30,973 bases of DNA from JBAZCI01 sp041671025 (GCA_041671025.1 JBAZCI010000010.1:1-30973); one strand, 5' to 3'; shown: positions 20,562 to 29,521, numbered from the stretch's first letter. Numbers and translations: made by a program. Notes: a model not told the origin generated them from the letters alone.

Positions 20562-21932
20562 ATGGCTCAATCTCCCATTCTTCAGGCAATGAAACAAATA
20601 GCGGAAGAAAAAAACATTTCAATCGAAGCGGTAGTCGAAACTATTGAAGCCGCGCTCGCCGTTGCATACCGCAAAGATTTTGGTGAAAAAAATCAGAACG
20701 TCAAAGTAGAATTCAACCCGGAAACTGCTCACGCGCGTGTTTTTGACGTCAAAACCGTTGTCGATGACGAGAAGGTCAAGCGGTACGAGGAGATGATGGC
20801 AGAAAAAGAAAAACAGCGCCTTCTGGAAGAAGAACATCAGGGACAGGGACAAAAGACTGAAGCTGCTCCCGAACAGGCGCCCACCGACCAAGCGTCGGAA
20901 GAAAAGGAAGACCGATTTGATCCGCGCAAAGAAATTGGATTAACGGAAGCTCAAACTACGCATCCAAAGATTGCGCTTGGTGAAATCATTAAGACTGAGC
21001 TGTTCCCGCCCGCAGCATACGGCCGCATGGCCGCACAAACTGCAAAGCAGGTGATCATCCAACGACTCCGCGAAGCAGAGCGCGAAACTATTTACAATGA
21101 GTTCAAAGATAAACAAGGGGACCTCATCAACGGTACCATCCAACGTATCGAGGGTAAGATGGTACTTGTTGATTTGGGACGTGCAACCGCACTGATGCCG
21201 CCCCCGGAGCAGGTTCCCCAGGAACGATATCGGCCGAGCCAGCGTCTGAAAATGTTTATTGTATCCGTCAACACCACACCGAAAGGACCGGAAATTATCG
21301 TTTCACGCTCGCACCCCGAATTAGTACGGAAACTCTTCACCGTTGAAGTGCCCGAAATTAATAATGGGTCGGTTGAAATTAAATCAGTCGCCCGTGAAGC
21401 CGGGTCACGGTCAAAAGTTGCCGTCATTGCCCATCAGCAAAATATCGATCCGGTAGGATCATGCGTCGGCCAACGCGGAAGCCGGGTACAAACAGTCATT
21501 TCTGAACTTGGGGGAGAGAAAATTGATATTATCGAGTGGTCTAACGATCCGGAAGTATTTATCTCGAATGCACTGTCACCCGCAAAGGTTATCAATGTAA
21601 AGACTAATGAACAGGAAAAAACGGCTATCGCTGAAGTCAAAGAAGACCAGCTCTCTCTCGCTATCGGAAAAGCGGGTCAAAATGTCCGCTTATCAGCAAA
21701 ATTGACCGGCTGGAAAATTGATATCGTCGGAGAAGGCGGAGTAAAACCGGACAAGGAACGCAAAGATGGTGCAGAGAGCCTCCCCGTTCAGCCGGTAATC
21801 GAACAACCGGTTATTGAACCGGCTGCTCCTGCCGCAGAAACGCCCGTTGTTTTGGAACCTGAAGCTCCGGTAATCACACCGTCTGCTGAGACGCCCGAAG
21901 AACCGAAATCAACAGACTCCTCATCAACTTAA
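20562..21932 (+). CDS. nusA: Transcription termination/antitermination factor NusA
   Basis: 456 residues. NusA binds RNA polymerase and modulates pausing, intrinsic termination and antitermination. Residues 1-70 match the N-terminal domain (ISIEAVVETIEAALAVAYRKDFG). About 55 highly charged residues (72-128, with KEKQRLLEEE and a Q/E/A/P-rich run) interrupt that domain. Then PKIALGEIIKTEL restarts it, S1 follows (about 184-250), KH1 with GSCVGQRGSRVQTVISEL (about 299-316) and KH2 with LAIGKAGQNVRLSAKLTGWK (about 366-385). The tail from about 395 is rich in proline, glutamate and valine. The insertion and acidic tail are not in standard NusA. No acidic AR repeats are seen. Confidence 0.96.
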   Translation: MAQSPILQAMKQIAEEKNISIEAVVETIEAALAVAYRKDFGEKNQNVKVEFNPETAHARVFDVKTVVDDEKVKRYEEMMAEKEKQRLLEEEHQGQGQKTEAAPEQAPTDQASEEKEDRFDPRKEIGLTEAQTTHPKIALGEIIKTELFPPAAYGRMAAQTAKQVIIQRLREAERETIYNEFKDKQGDLINGTIQRIEGKMVLVDLGRATALMPPPEQVPQERYRPSQRLKMFIVSVNTTPKGPEIIVSRSHPELVRKLFTVEVPEINNGSVEIKSVAREAGSRSKVAVIAHQQNIDPVGSCVGQRGSRVQTVISELGGEKIDIIEWSNDPEVFISNALSPAKVINVKTNEQEKTAIAEVKEDQLSLAIGKAGQNVRLSAKLTGWKIDIVGEGGVKPDKERKDGAESLPVQPVIEQPVIEPAAPAAETPVVLEPEAPVITPSAETPEEPKSTDSSST

Positions 21933-21959
21933 TATACAATTCTTAACCAGTACTACGTT

Positions 21960-23954
21960 ATGCCAACGCCTATTATCCTCGCCCTCGGTTCCGGAGTAGT
22001 TGCAATCATTGTTGCCCTACTTCTTATTCGGTGGATCCTTCGTCAGCCCCGCGGCAATGATGCGATGCAAGATATCGCCCGAGCCATCCAGGAGGGGGCC
22101 CGCGCGTATCTCAACCGTCAGTACAAAACAATCGGCGGAATCGCGTTGATTATCTTTGTCATCCTCTGGTGGCAGATAGACATCACGACCGCTCTTGGAT
22201 TTGTTGTAGGCGCTGTTCTTTCAGCGGCCGCAGGATACATCGGCATGAACATTTCAGTACGGGCAAATGTACGAACCGCTGAAGCGGCTCGGCAGGGACT
22301 CCAGCGTGCGCTTACCGTTGCGACGCGCGGCGGAGCGATCACCGGATTATTCGTCGTCGGGCTGGGACTCATCGGTGTCGCGGGTTTTTATGCGATCTTT
22401 AACGACGTGTCCGCGCTTATCGGACTCGGATTTGGCGCGAGCTTGATTTCCATCTTTGCACGGCTTGGCGGCGGCATCTATACAAAAGCGGCAGATGTGG
22501 GAGCGGACTTGGTAGGCAAAATTGAAGCGGGTATTCCCGAGGACGACCCTCGAAATCCGGGTGTTATCGCGGATAATGTAGGAGACAATGTCGGAGACTG
22601 TGCGGGTATGGCTGCCGATCTTTTTGAAACGTACGCGGTAACTGCTATCGCTACAATGATTCTGGGCGCACTACTCTTCCAAGGATCAGAAAATGTTGTT
22701 CTCTATCCGCTGGTACTCGGAGCAATTTCAATTATTGCATCGGTTATCAGTATTTTCTTTATCCGCCTTGGAAAATCTAAGAATATCATGGGGGCGTTAT
22801 ACAAAGGACTTCTCGCATCAGGCGTACTCGCCGCGATCGGCTTCTGGCCGGCCACTCAATGGCTCATGAAAGATAACGGTCTCTACGAGCCGCTCAATCT
22901 CTTCCTCGCCGCCCTTGTCGGCCTGGGTGTTACCGCCCTGATCGTGGTCATTACCGAATACTATACCTCCGGAAAATACGGACCGGTAAAATCGATTGCA
23001 GAAAGTTCACAAACCGGGCACGGGACAAATATCATCACCGGTCTCGCGGTTAGCATGAAATCTACCGCACTTCCGGTCATCGTGATTTCAGCCGGAATGT
23101 ACGGAGCTTTTCAGCTCGCCGATATTTATGGTATTGCAGTTGCGGTCACCAGCATGTTGTCGCTCACAGGCATCATTGTGACCATCGACGCATACGGACC
23201 TATCACAGATAACGCCGGCGGTATTGCAGAAATGGCTAAAATGCCCGAGAGTGTGCGCGAAATAACCGACCCGCTTGATGCCGTTGGCAACACGACAAAG
23301 GCCGTGACAAAAGGATATGCCATCGGCTCTGCCGGATTGGCTGCCGTTGTCTTATTCGCCTCATACACGCAGGAACTCATCGACCGGGGAAAAGAATTTC
23401 TCTTTTCACTTTCTGATCCGAATGTCCTCATCGGCTTATTTATCGGAGGCATGCTTCCCTACTTCTTCGGCGCCCAGGCCATGCAGGCTGTCGGTAAAGT
23501 GGCACAAAAGGTGGTAAATGAAGTACGACGACAATTTAAGGAAATGAAAGGCATCATGGACGGTTCACAAAAGCCTGACTATGCCCGTGCTGTGGATATT
23601 GTCACAAAAGGTGCAATTCGGGAAATGCTTATCCCTGCACTGGTACCGGTTGTCGTTCCTATCGCGGTAGGACTGATACTGGGTCCGGTTGCTCTGGGAG
23701 GCGTACTCGTCGGAAGCATTATTACCGGCATGTTCGTCGCGATATCAATGACGTCGGGCGGCGGCGCATGGGACAATGCAAAAAAATATATTGAAGAAGG
23801 GCACTATGGCGGCAAAGGATCGCTTGCCCACCAGGCTGCGGTTACGGGTGATACTGTCGGTGATCCGTATAAGGATACTGCCGGTCCCGCAATGAACCCC
23901 ATGATCAAGGTATTAAATATCGTAGCACTGCTGATCGTCGGATTGCTCGTGTAA
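21960..23954 (+). CDS. hppA: Membrane-bound proton-pumping pyrophosphatase
   Basis: 664 residues with about 16 membrane helices. The enzyme hydrolyses pyrophosphate and pumps H+ (or Na+) across the cytoplasmic membrane. The substrate-binding motif GGIYTKAADVGADLVGK (about 171-187) and the acidic block DDPRNPGVIADNVGDNVGD (about 195-213) are intact, as is KKYIEEGHYGGKGSLAHQAAVTGDTVGDP-type sequence near the end (key residues K, D, D). In AVGNTTKAVTKGYAIGSA the lysine at about 447 and threonine at about 450 are those of the potassium-independent, proton-pumping class. It can save ATP by using pyrophosphate and maintain a proton gradient in a fermentative cell. It follows nusA by 27 bases. Confidence 0.97.
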   Translation: MPTPIILALGSGVVAIIVALLLIRWILRQPRGNDAMQDIARAIQEGARAYLNRQYKTIGGIALIIFVILWWQIDITTALGFVVGAVLSAAAGYIGMNISVRANVRTAEAARQGLQRALTVATRGGAITGLFVVGLGLIGVAGFYAIFNDVSALIGLGFGASLISIFARLGGGIYTKAADVGADLVGKIEAGIPEDDPRNPGVIADNVGDNVGDCAGMAADLFETYAVTAIATMILGALLFQGSENVVLYPLVLGAISIIASVISIFFIRLGKSKNIMGALYKGLLASGVLAAIGFWPATQWLMKDNGLYEPLNLFLAALVGLGVTALIVVITEYYTSGKYGPVKSIAESSQTGHGTNIITGLAVSMKSTALPVIVISAGMYGAFQLADIYGIAVAVTSMLSLTGIIVTIDAYGPITDNAGGIAEMAKMPESVREITDPLDAVGNTTKAVTKGYAIGSAGLAAVVLFASYTQELIDRGKEFLFSLSDPNVLIGLFIGGMLPYFFGAQAMQAVGKVAQKVVNEVRRQFKEMKGIMDGSQKPDYARAVDIVTKGAIREMLIPALVPVVVPIAVGLILGPVALGGVLVGSIITGMFVAISMTSGGGAWDNAKKYIEEGHYGGKGSLAHQAAVTGDTVGDPYKDTAGPAMNPMIKVLNIVALLIVGLLV

Positions 23955-23958
23955 CTCT

Positions 23959-24588
23959 ATGAGCAAATTTCTCAGCCACACCCTTGTCCCACTCGCATTC
24001 AGCCGGGTGGGCAAAATTGAGGGCCTTGAGAACATCCCCGCAAAAGGGTCCGTACTTTTCGTCCCGAATCATATCAGCTACTTTGATCCTGTTCTGCTCT
24101 TTTCCGCCGTGCTCGAATATACAAAGCGTAAGATTCATTTTTTGGCGACACCAAAACACTGGTGGTTTCCCGGCGCAAAGCAGATAGCTCAATGGAGCGG
24201 CACGACGTTCATCAATGAATCCCAGAAATCGGAGGCACTTGACCGCATGCGTTCGTTCTTAGAGTCGGGAGAGTCTGCTGCAATTTACCCCGAAGGCGGG
24301 CGTAATGACAGTCCGTCGTTATTCCGCGGCAAGACCGGGGCGGCCCGTCTTGCGTTATGGACCAGAACCCCGATTATTCCTGTCGGCGTGAACGGACCTG
24401 CAACCCGCAGTGTTACAAAAGCGTGGTGGTACTTTATTCAGAAGAAGTCGTTTACTATCCGTTTTGGCAAACCCGTACCGCTTGATGAATTCTACTCAGC
24501 GCCTATATCAAAAGAATTGTTATACGCTGTCACAAAAAAAATTATGTCTGCTGTAAGCCAGCTGTGCGGAAAACCTTATCCCTGGTAA
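23959..24588 (+). CDS. plsC: PlsC-type 1-acylglycerol-3-phosphate acyltransferase
   Basis: A 209-residue member of the PlsC/LPLAT family. Motif I, NHISYFDP, gives His38 and Asp43 (HX4D), the catalytic pair. Motif III is YPEGGRN (about 110-116), with the glutamate that helps bind the glycerol phosphate. Motif II (GTTFINES) and motif IV (TPIIPVGV) are present. It should transfer an acyl group to a glycerol-phosphate lipid precursor at the membrane. It sits 4 bases after hppA and 4 bases before a second PlsC-like gene, so three lipid-related genes in a row follow hppA. Confidence 0.93.
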   Translation: MSKFLSHTLVPLAFSRVGKIEGLENIPAKGSVLFVPNHISYFDPVLLFSAVLEYTKRKIHFLATPKHWWFPGAKQIAQWSGTTFINESQKSEALDRMRSFLESGESAAIYPEGGRNDSPSLFRGKTGAARLALWTRTPIIPVGVNGPATRSVTKAWWYFIQKKSFTIRFGKPVPLDEFYSAPISKELLYAVTKKIMSAVSQLCGKPYPW

Positions 24589-24592
24589 TGCC

Positions 24593-25234
24593 ATGCGCAA
24601 GGTATATCCATTTTCACGATATATCCTCCTTCCGTTTTTACGTTTTTTTATCCGTTCAGCGGTAGGCATAGAAAACATTCCCACTGCAGGACCACTGATC
24701 GTTGCGTGCAAACATACCGGACCGCTCGACGGCGCATTCATTGCTTCAATCGTCGTTCCACGCATGAACGATAAAGTGCGGTTTATCACCAATGTTGCTC
24801 CAAATGTCTGGCTCTGGCGTGAATTTGTCGCCAAACGCTGGGCCGGATCTATTCCTTTTTCCAGAAAAAACCCGAGCGCGTGCCTCACGGAGGCCATGGA
24901 AATTCTGCAACAGAAAAAAGTAGTCGGCATTTTTCCGGGCGGACTCCTCCAAACAGCTGAGGAGGTCCAGAGGAGAGGAAAGACTGGCGTTGCCCGACTT
25001 GCACTGTGGTCCCGTGTTCCAGTCCTGCCTGTAGGACTTCATAATTTCAAAGCAACACGAAGAATAGAGATCATTTTGAAGCATCTCAAAAACCCGCACA
25101 ACATGCGCATCACATTTGGCAAACCGATGACATTTCCGGAAGCGCATGACAAACCAATCACACACGAATTACTCCGATCAGTAACGCACCAGATCGTTGA
25201 TCGGATAGAAACACTAAGCAGTCTAAATTCCTAA
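24593..25234 (+). CDS. Second PlsC-like acyltransferase, motif III altered
   Basis: A 213-residue PlsC-like protein. Catalytic HX4D is present (HTGPLD, His41 and Asp46). Motif II region is AGSIPFSRKN and motif IV is VPVLPVGL. In motif III the expected F-P-E-G-T-R is FPGGLLQ (about 114-120): the conserved glutamate is glycine and the following residues differ. That glutamate normally contacts the phosphate-side substrate, so this enzyme may use another acceptor. A possible short N-terminal membrane helix (YILLPFLRFFI) is present. Coupled with the first plsC by a 4-base gap. It likely completes or modifies the lipid made by its neighbour, but the reaction is open. Confidence 0.85.
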   Translation: MRKVYPFSRYILLPFLRFFIRSAVGIENIPTAGPLIVACKHTGPLDGAFIASIVVPRMNDKVRFITNVAPNVWLWREFVAKRWAGSIPFSRKNPSACLTEAMEILQQKKVVGIFPGGLLQTAEEVQRRGKTGVARLALWSRVPVLPVGLHNFKATRRIEIILKHLKNPHNMRITFGKPMTFPEAHDKPITHELLRSVTHQIVDRIETLSSLNS

Positions 25235-25245
25235 CCTTTTTCTCT

Positions 25246-26697
25246 ATGGAGTGGCACGAACTTTCCCACCTTTCCCGCGAAGAAATTCGCGAAATCCAAA
25301 ACCAAAAACTCCAGCGCCTGATGCGCCACGAAATCGGCTATTCTCCATTTTATCGCGAGCTTTTCAAAAAAAATAACATTAACCCTAAAAACATCAAGAC
25401 AACAGACGACCTTGTCCAAATTCCTTTTGTTTCAAAGGCAGACCTGGCACCTACGGAAGATGACCGCGGACGGCCCCGGCAATTTATCCTGCAACCCGAC
25501 GAACATCTGATCAAAAAAAATGCGTCGCTTCCGTTACTCCTCAAGATTTTAGCTATGAAAGTAACGGGACACGATCCCAAACCGATGCTCGAGAAAATGT
25601 ATAAGCCCGTTCATATGCATTTTACAACCGGACGCACGGCTCTGCCCACGCCTGTTGTATACACCGCAAGCGATCTTGAACTGCTCAAAGAAAGCGGCAA
25701 GCGGATGCTTAATGTCATCCATGTCCCGAACAGCGTCGTTGCCATCAATGCTTTTCCGTACGCTCCTCATCTTGCCTTTTGGCTTTCGTACTATTCACTG
25801 GTAAGCGTCGGCATGACCTCGCTTCAAACCGGAGGCGGGAAAATATCAGGAACGCAAAAAATACTCGACGCAATCGAACGTCTCAAGGGCGGTCTTCTCC
25901 TCGGCATCCCCGGATACATCTATCATCTGCTCCGCACCGCTGTCGCCCAAAAACGAAATTTTGAAAATCTTGAATACGTTGTGCTGGGCGGAGAACGGGC
26001 AAGCCCCGGCATGCGCGAAAAGTTAAAAGGACTGCTTCGCGAACTGGGGTCAAAAAATCCTAAAATTTACGTCACCTACGCATTTACCGAGGGGAAATCG
26101 GCCTGGATCCAGTGTCACGAGTCCGAAGGATACCATGTATACCCGGATATGGAATTTTTTGAAGTGGTGGACAAAGAGGGTAAACGGGTACCCGAAGGAC
26201 AGCCGGGCGAAATCGTGTACACATCACTCGACTGGCGTGGCACTGTCGTTCTTCGCTATCGAACCGGCGATATGACCCAGGGTATTGAATACGATGCCTG
26301 TCGCTCCTGCGGTAAAACCGTTCCGCGCATACTTCCCGATATTCAGCGCTCATCCGAAATCAAAGAATTCCATCTGACAAAGATTAAAGGGGAATTGGTT
26401 AACATGAATCAGTTCTTTCCTCTCCTCTCGGGCATGACAACCATAGAGGAATGGCAGTTGGAAATACGCAAGAAAGACAACGACCCCCACGGCCTGGACG
26501 AACTCATCCTCTACATCGCCCCCTCAGCGGGAGCGGACTTCAATACGGTCAAACAAGAAGTGGTGCGCCGCATTCATAACGATGTCATGATCAGTGTCGA
26601 CGTCGTAGAAAAACCTCTCCAGGACATTCTTGACCGTATCGGTATGGAAACTGAGCTCAAGGAAAAACGCATTATTGATAATAGATCAAAGGAATAA
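25246..26697 (+). CDS. PaaK-like adenylating enzyme (phenylacetate-CoA ligase family)
   Basis: A 483-residue ANL-superfamily protein closest to PaaK, whose members activate carboxylic acids with ATP, usually as CoA thioesters. Features seen: SPFYRELFKK near the start, a phosphate loop region HFTTGRTALPTPV (about 125-137, altered from the usual S-S-G-T-T-G-K-P), GGERASPGMREKLKG, the adenine-binding YAFTEG (278-283), LRYRTGDM (336-343) and C-R-S-C (352-355), a CxxC like the zinc site of PaaK-like proteins. It lies 11 bases after two PlsC genes and 2 before tig. The context suggests fatty-acid activation for phospholipid assembly; this is an inference. Confidence 0.82.
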   Translation: MEWHELSHLSREEIREIQNQKLQRLMRHEIGYSPFYRELFKKNNINPKNIKTTDDLVQIPFVSKADLAPTEDDRGRPRQFILQPDEHLIKKNASLPLLLKILAMKVTGHDPKPMLEKMYKPVHMHFTTGRTALPTPVVYTASDLELLKESGKRMLNVIHVPNSVVAINAFPYAPHLAFWLSYYSLVSVGMTSLQTGGGKISGTQKILDAIERLKGGLLLGIPGYIYHLLRTAVAQKRNFENLEYVVLGGERASPGMREKLKGLLRELGSKNPKIYVTYAFTEGKSAWIQCHESEGYHVYPDMEFFEVVDKEGKRVPEGQPGEIVYTSLDWRGTVVLRYRTGDMTQGIEYDACRSCGKTVPRILPDIQRSSEIKEFHLTKIKGELVNMNQFFPLLSGMTTIEEWQLEIRKKDNDPHGLDELILYIAPSAGADFNTVKQEVVRRIHNDVMISVDVVEKPLQDILDRIGMETELKEKRIIDNRSKE

Positions 26698-26699
26698 CT

Positions 26700-27980
26700 A
26701 TGAACATTTCCCTCAAGAACCTGCCAAAGAGCCAGGTCGAACTGACGATAGAAATTGCTGACGTAGAGATGGGTCCGCACCTGTCACGGGCAGCGCAGGA
26801 TATTTCAACCGAACTGAATATTGCCGGATTTCGTCCGGGAAAAGCCCCATATGAGTTAGTCGAAAAGCGCGTAGGGGCCATGCGTATTCTCCAGCAGGCT
26901 GCTGAATATGCGGTACAAGCGACGTTTCCTGAAGCGATCCGTACACACAAGTTGATCACCATCGGTTCTCCAAAAATTGATATCGACAAAATTGCCCCGG
27001 GCAATCCGTTTGTCTATCGCGCCGTTGTCGCATTACTTCCTGAAACAAAGCTGGGATCATACCGTTCGCTCAAAGCGAAGCGTAAACCGGTTGTCGTTGA
27101 GCCCAAAGATGTTGATGAAACCATCGACAATATCAGGCGGATGTACGGCAAAGAAAAGCCCGTTGAAAGAAAAGCACGGAAGGGCGACAAAGTAGAAATT
27201 GACCTCGACATTTTCCGCGATAACGTGCCTATTGACGGAGGCGCGGCAAAAAATCATCCTGTCATTATCGGCGAAAGCCGCTTTATCCCGGGATTTGAAG
27301 AGCATCTGATCAATATGGCCAAGGATGAAAAAAAGGAATTTAAGCTCACGTTTCCAAAGGACTACCATCAGAAAAATCTTGCTGACAAAGAAGTGCAATT
27401 TAAAGTTACCGTAAAGGGAGTGCACGAGATTGAACTCCCGCCGCTTGATGACGCATTTGCCGCATTAGTAGCCCAGGCGGAAAAAATGGAAGACCTTCGC
27501 AAGCGTATTGAGGAAAATGTCCGCATGGAAAAAATGGAAAAAGAGCAACAAAGGTTGCAGCTGGCGCTCTTGGACGAAGTTATTGACGGTTCAAAATTTG
27601 GAGATATTCCGGAGAGCCTTCTGCACAATGAGCTCGATCGCATGATTCACGAACTCAAAGAAGATGTTGAGCATCGGGGAATGAAATTTGAAGACTACCT
27701 GTCAAGTATTAAGAAAAATGAAGAGGAGCTTCGCCAGGGTATGGTGGAAAGCGCAGAGCACAGGATCAAAAGCGCGCTCGCAATCCGTGCAATTTCTGAA
27801 GAAAATAAAATTGAAGTGAGCGAAAATGAAATTACGGAGGAAATTAAACTCGAAAAGGAACGGCACGCGGGTCATACGCACGATATGAAAACACTGGATA
27901 CGCCTGCCTACCGCGACTACCTAAGAACTATCCTGACGAACCGAAAAGTGCTAACCCTTCTCGAGTCATTCATTACGTAA
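26700..27980 (+). CDS. tig: Trigger factor
   Basis: 426 residues, normal length. Trigger factor binds the ribosome at L23 and holds nascent chains; it has a peptidyl-prolyl isomerase domain. The N-terminal ribosome-binding domain carries the signature GFRPGKAP at residues 43-50. The PPIase domain is about 150-245 (RKGDKVEIDLDIF, SRFIPGFEEHL, LTFPKDYHQ). The rest is the helical chaperone arm (KEQQRLQLALLDEVIDG, then ELDRMIHELKEDVEHRGM). AAAGGA lies 7 bases before the ATG, a usable Shine-Dalgarno sequence. It has lipid genes before it and nfo after it, probably in one operon. Confidence 0.97.
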   Translation: MNISLKNLPKSQVELTIEIADVEMGPHLSRAAQDISTELNIAGFRPGKAPYELVEKRVGAMRILQQAAEYAVQATFPEAIRTHKLITIGSPKIDIDKIAPGNPFVYRAVVALLPETKLGSYRSLKAKRKPVVVEPKDVDETIDNIRRMYGKEKPVERKARKGDKVEIDLDIFRDNVPIDGGAAKNHPVIIGESRFIPGFEEHLINMAKDEKKEFKLTFPKDYHQKNLADKEVQFKVTVKGVHEIELPPLDDAFAALVAQAEKMEDLRKRIEENVRMEKMEKEQQRLQLALLDEVIDGSKFGDIPESLLHNELDRMIHELKEDVEHRGMKFEDYLSSIKKNEEELRQGMVESAEHRIKSALAIRAISEENKIEVSENEITEEIKLEKERHAGHTHDMKTLDTPAYRDYLRTILTNRKVLTLLESFIT

Positions 27981-27992
27981 CATGCGTCGTCT

Positions 27993-28850
27993 ATGCGATT
28001 TGGTCTCCATGTATCCATTGCCGGATCTATCGCCAACGCGCCGACACGCGCGCATGATGCCGGCGCTGAATGTTTTCAGATCTTTTCACGTTCACCGCAG
28101 GGAGGTCCGGCCCCAAAAATAACTGACGAGCTTATTGTTGAGTTTCAGAAAAAGCAGCAGGAGTATGGCCTTACCCATGCAGCAATTCATACGCCATACT
28201 ACATCAATCTCGCCTCGGCAAAACCGGCTTTGCGCGCCTCTTCAGTACGAATTATCCGCGAGGAACTGGAGCGGGCAAGTATGCTCGGCGTTCAGCATGT
28301 TATGACCCACTTGGGATCGGCGCATGATCAGGATGAAAAAATCGCCTTGAATCACGTCGCCGAAGGAATTGGACATATTCTCAAAGGGTACACGGGATCA
28401 GCGATACTCCTGCTGGAAAATGCAGCCGGCGCCGGAAAGGTCGTCGGTGATACATTCGAAGAGCTCAATATACTCCTCGAATCAGCTGACACGACAAAAT
28501 CTCATACAAAGGCGGGGATCTGCTTCGATACCTGTCATGCATTTGCTTCAGGACACGACCTGCGTACACCCGAATCTGTACTTAACACATTAGCTGAATT
28601 TGATAAAAAAGTCGGTCTCGACCGGCTGCTACTTATTCATGCAAATGATTCCATGGGCGATTTGGGTGATCATAAAGACAGGCATGAACACATCGGCTAC
28701 GGAAAAATCGGGCGGGAGGGGTTTAACGCATTAGTGAGTCATCCAAAGCTTCACAACGTCAACATGATTCTCGAAACACGCCATGATGGCAAAGAAATCG
28801 AGGACCTGGCCCTTCTCAAATCATTACGTGACCATGGTTCCAAAAAGTAA
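27993..28850 (+). CDS. nfo: Endonuclease IV (AP endonuclease)
   Basis: 285 residues. Endonuclease IV cuts DNA 5' of abasic sites in base excision repair and is a three-zinc TIM-barrel enzyme. All nine expected ligands are found: His66, His106 (MTHLGSA), Glu142 (LLLENAAG), Asp179 and His182 (CFDTCHAF), His216 (HANDS), Asp229 and His231 (KDRHEH), and Glu261 (ILETR). The N-terminus RFGLHVSIAGSI is typical. It follows tig by 12 bases and its 3' end overlaps the following gene by 17 bases, so the two are probably translationally linked. Confidence 0.97.
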   Translation: MRFGLHVSIAGSIANAPTRAHDAGAECFQIFSRSPQGGPAPKITDELIVEFQKKQQEYGLTHAAIHTPYYINLASAKPALRASSVRIIREELERASMLGVQHVMTHLGSAHDQDEKIALNHVAEGIGHILKGYTGSAILLLENAAGAGKVVGDTFEELNILLESADTTKSHTKAGICFDTCHAFASGHDLRTPESVLNTLAEFDKKVGLDRLLLIHANDSMGDLGDHKDRHEHIGYGKIGREGFNALVSHPKLHNVNMILETRHDGKEIEDLALLKSLRDHGSKK

Positions 28851-29469
28851 AACGCTTAAACGAATCGGTATTATCGCAAGCGTATGCGTTCTTTTTATCG
28901 TCGCATGCGTAGTTTTTACGCCCCTGAACGATGCGCTCACCGCGCCGCTCATCAACAGCGAGACCGGCGTACCGGCGGATGTCATCATCGTCCTTGGCGG
29001 CGGACTTGAAAAAGACGGCTCAGTGGGCGAAGGTGTATATGAGCGCATTGATCAGGGAGTTGCCCTTTTAGATCAAAGCCTGGCGCCATATATTCTTATG
29101 AGCGGCGGACCGGTGCAAAACACCTCTTGGAATGAAAGCGAGCAAATGTCACAGTATGCTCAATCTCTAGGCGTCCCGCCCCAAAACATCATGCGAGAAT
29201 CAGAATCAACAAGCACAGAAGAAAATGCCCGTTATTCCCAAGAAATACTCAGCCAGCGAGGCTGGAGCACAGTCCTGTTAGTTACTTCACCATTTCACAC
29301 TCGACGCGCATGCAGGGTTTTTCGACAAAAAAATATCAACATTACCTGTATAGCCGCTGATACGACGAACTATCCCCGGACATCCGTCATTGAACGCCTT
29401 AAAATGTTCAGAACGCTCCTCAGAGAATACGGCGCGACTGTCTATTACGAGATGAAGGGGTACATATAG
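28834..29469 (+). CDS. DUF218/YdcF-family membrane protein
   Basis: 211 residues from ATG 28834. The frame extends to 28783, but that part is in nfo and unlike the family. Residues 9-30 are a membrane helix. The domain matches DUF218 (YdcF/SanA/ElyC): DVIIVLGGGLEKDG (about 49-62), ILMSGGPV (about 87-94), EQMSQYAQSLGVP, ESTSTEENARYS (about 124-135) and LVTSPFHTRRA (149-159). YdcF-type proteins are linked to envelope carbon-lipid metabolism and to envelope integrity (ElyC), but activity is not well defined. It probably sits in the cytoplasmic membrane with its domain outside. Confidence 0.88.
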   Translation: MVPKSKTLKRIGIIASVCVLFIVACVVFTPLNDALTAPLINSETGVPADVIIVLGGGLEKDGSVGEGVYERIDQGVALLDQSLAPYILMSGGPVQNTSWNESEQMSQYAQSLGVPPQNIMRESESTSTEENARYSQEILSQRGWSTVLLVTSPFHTRRACRVFRQKNINITCIAADTTNYPRTSVIERLKMFRTLLREYGATVYYEMKGYI

Positions 29470-29482
29470 ACCACAACCTTTC

Positions 29483-29500
29483 GCAGGCACAGCGGCCTGC
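29483..29500 (+). terminator. Weak hairpin after the DUF218 gene
   Basis: GCAGGC (29483-29488) pairs with GCCTGC (29495-29500) around a 6-base loop, 14 bases after the stop codon. The bases after it (TCTTGG) are only weakly T-rich. It may end the long nusA-to-DUF218 transcript inefficiently. Confidence 0.4.
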
Positions 29501-29521
29501 TCTTGGTAATTAACTGCCTCC

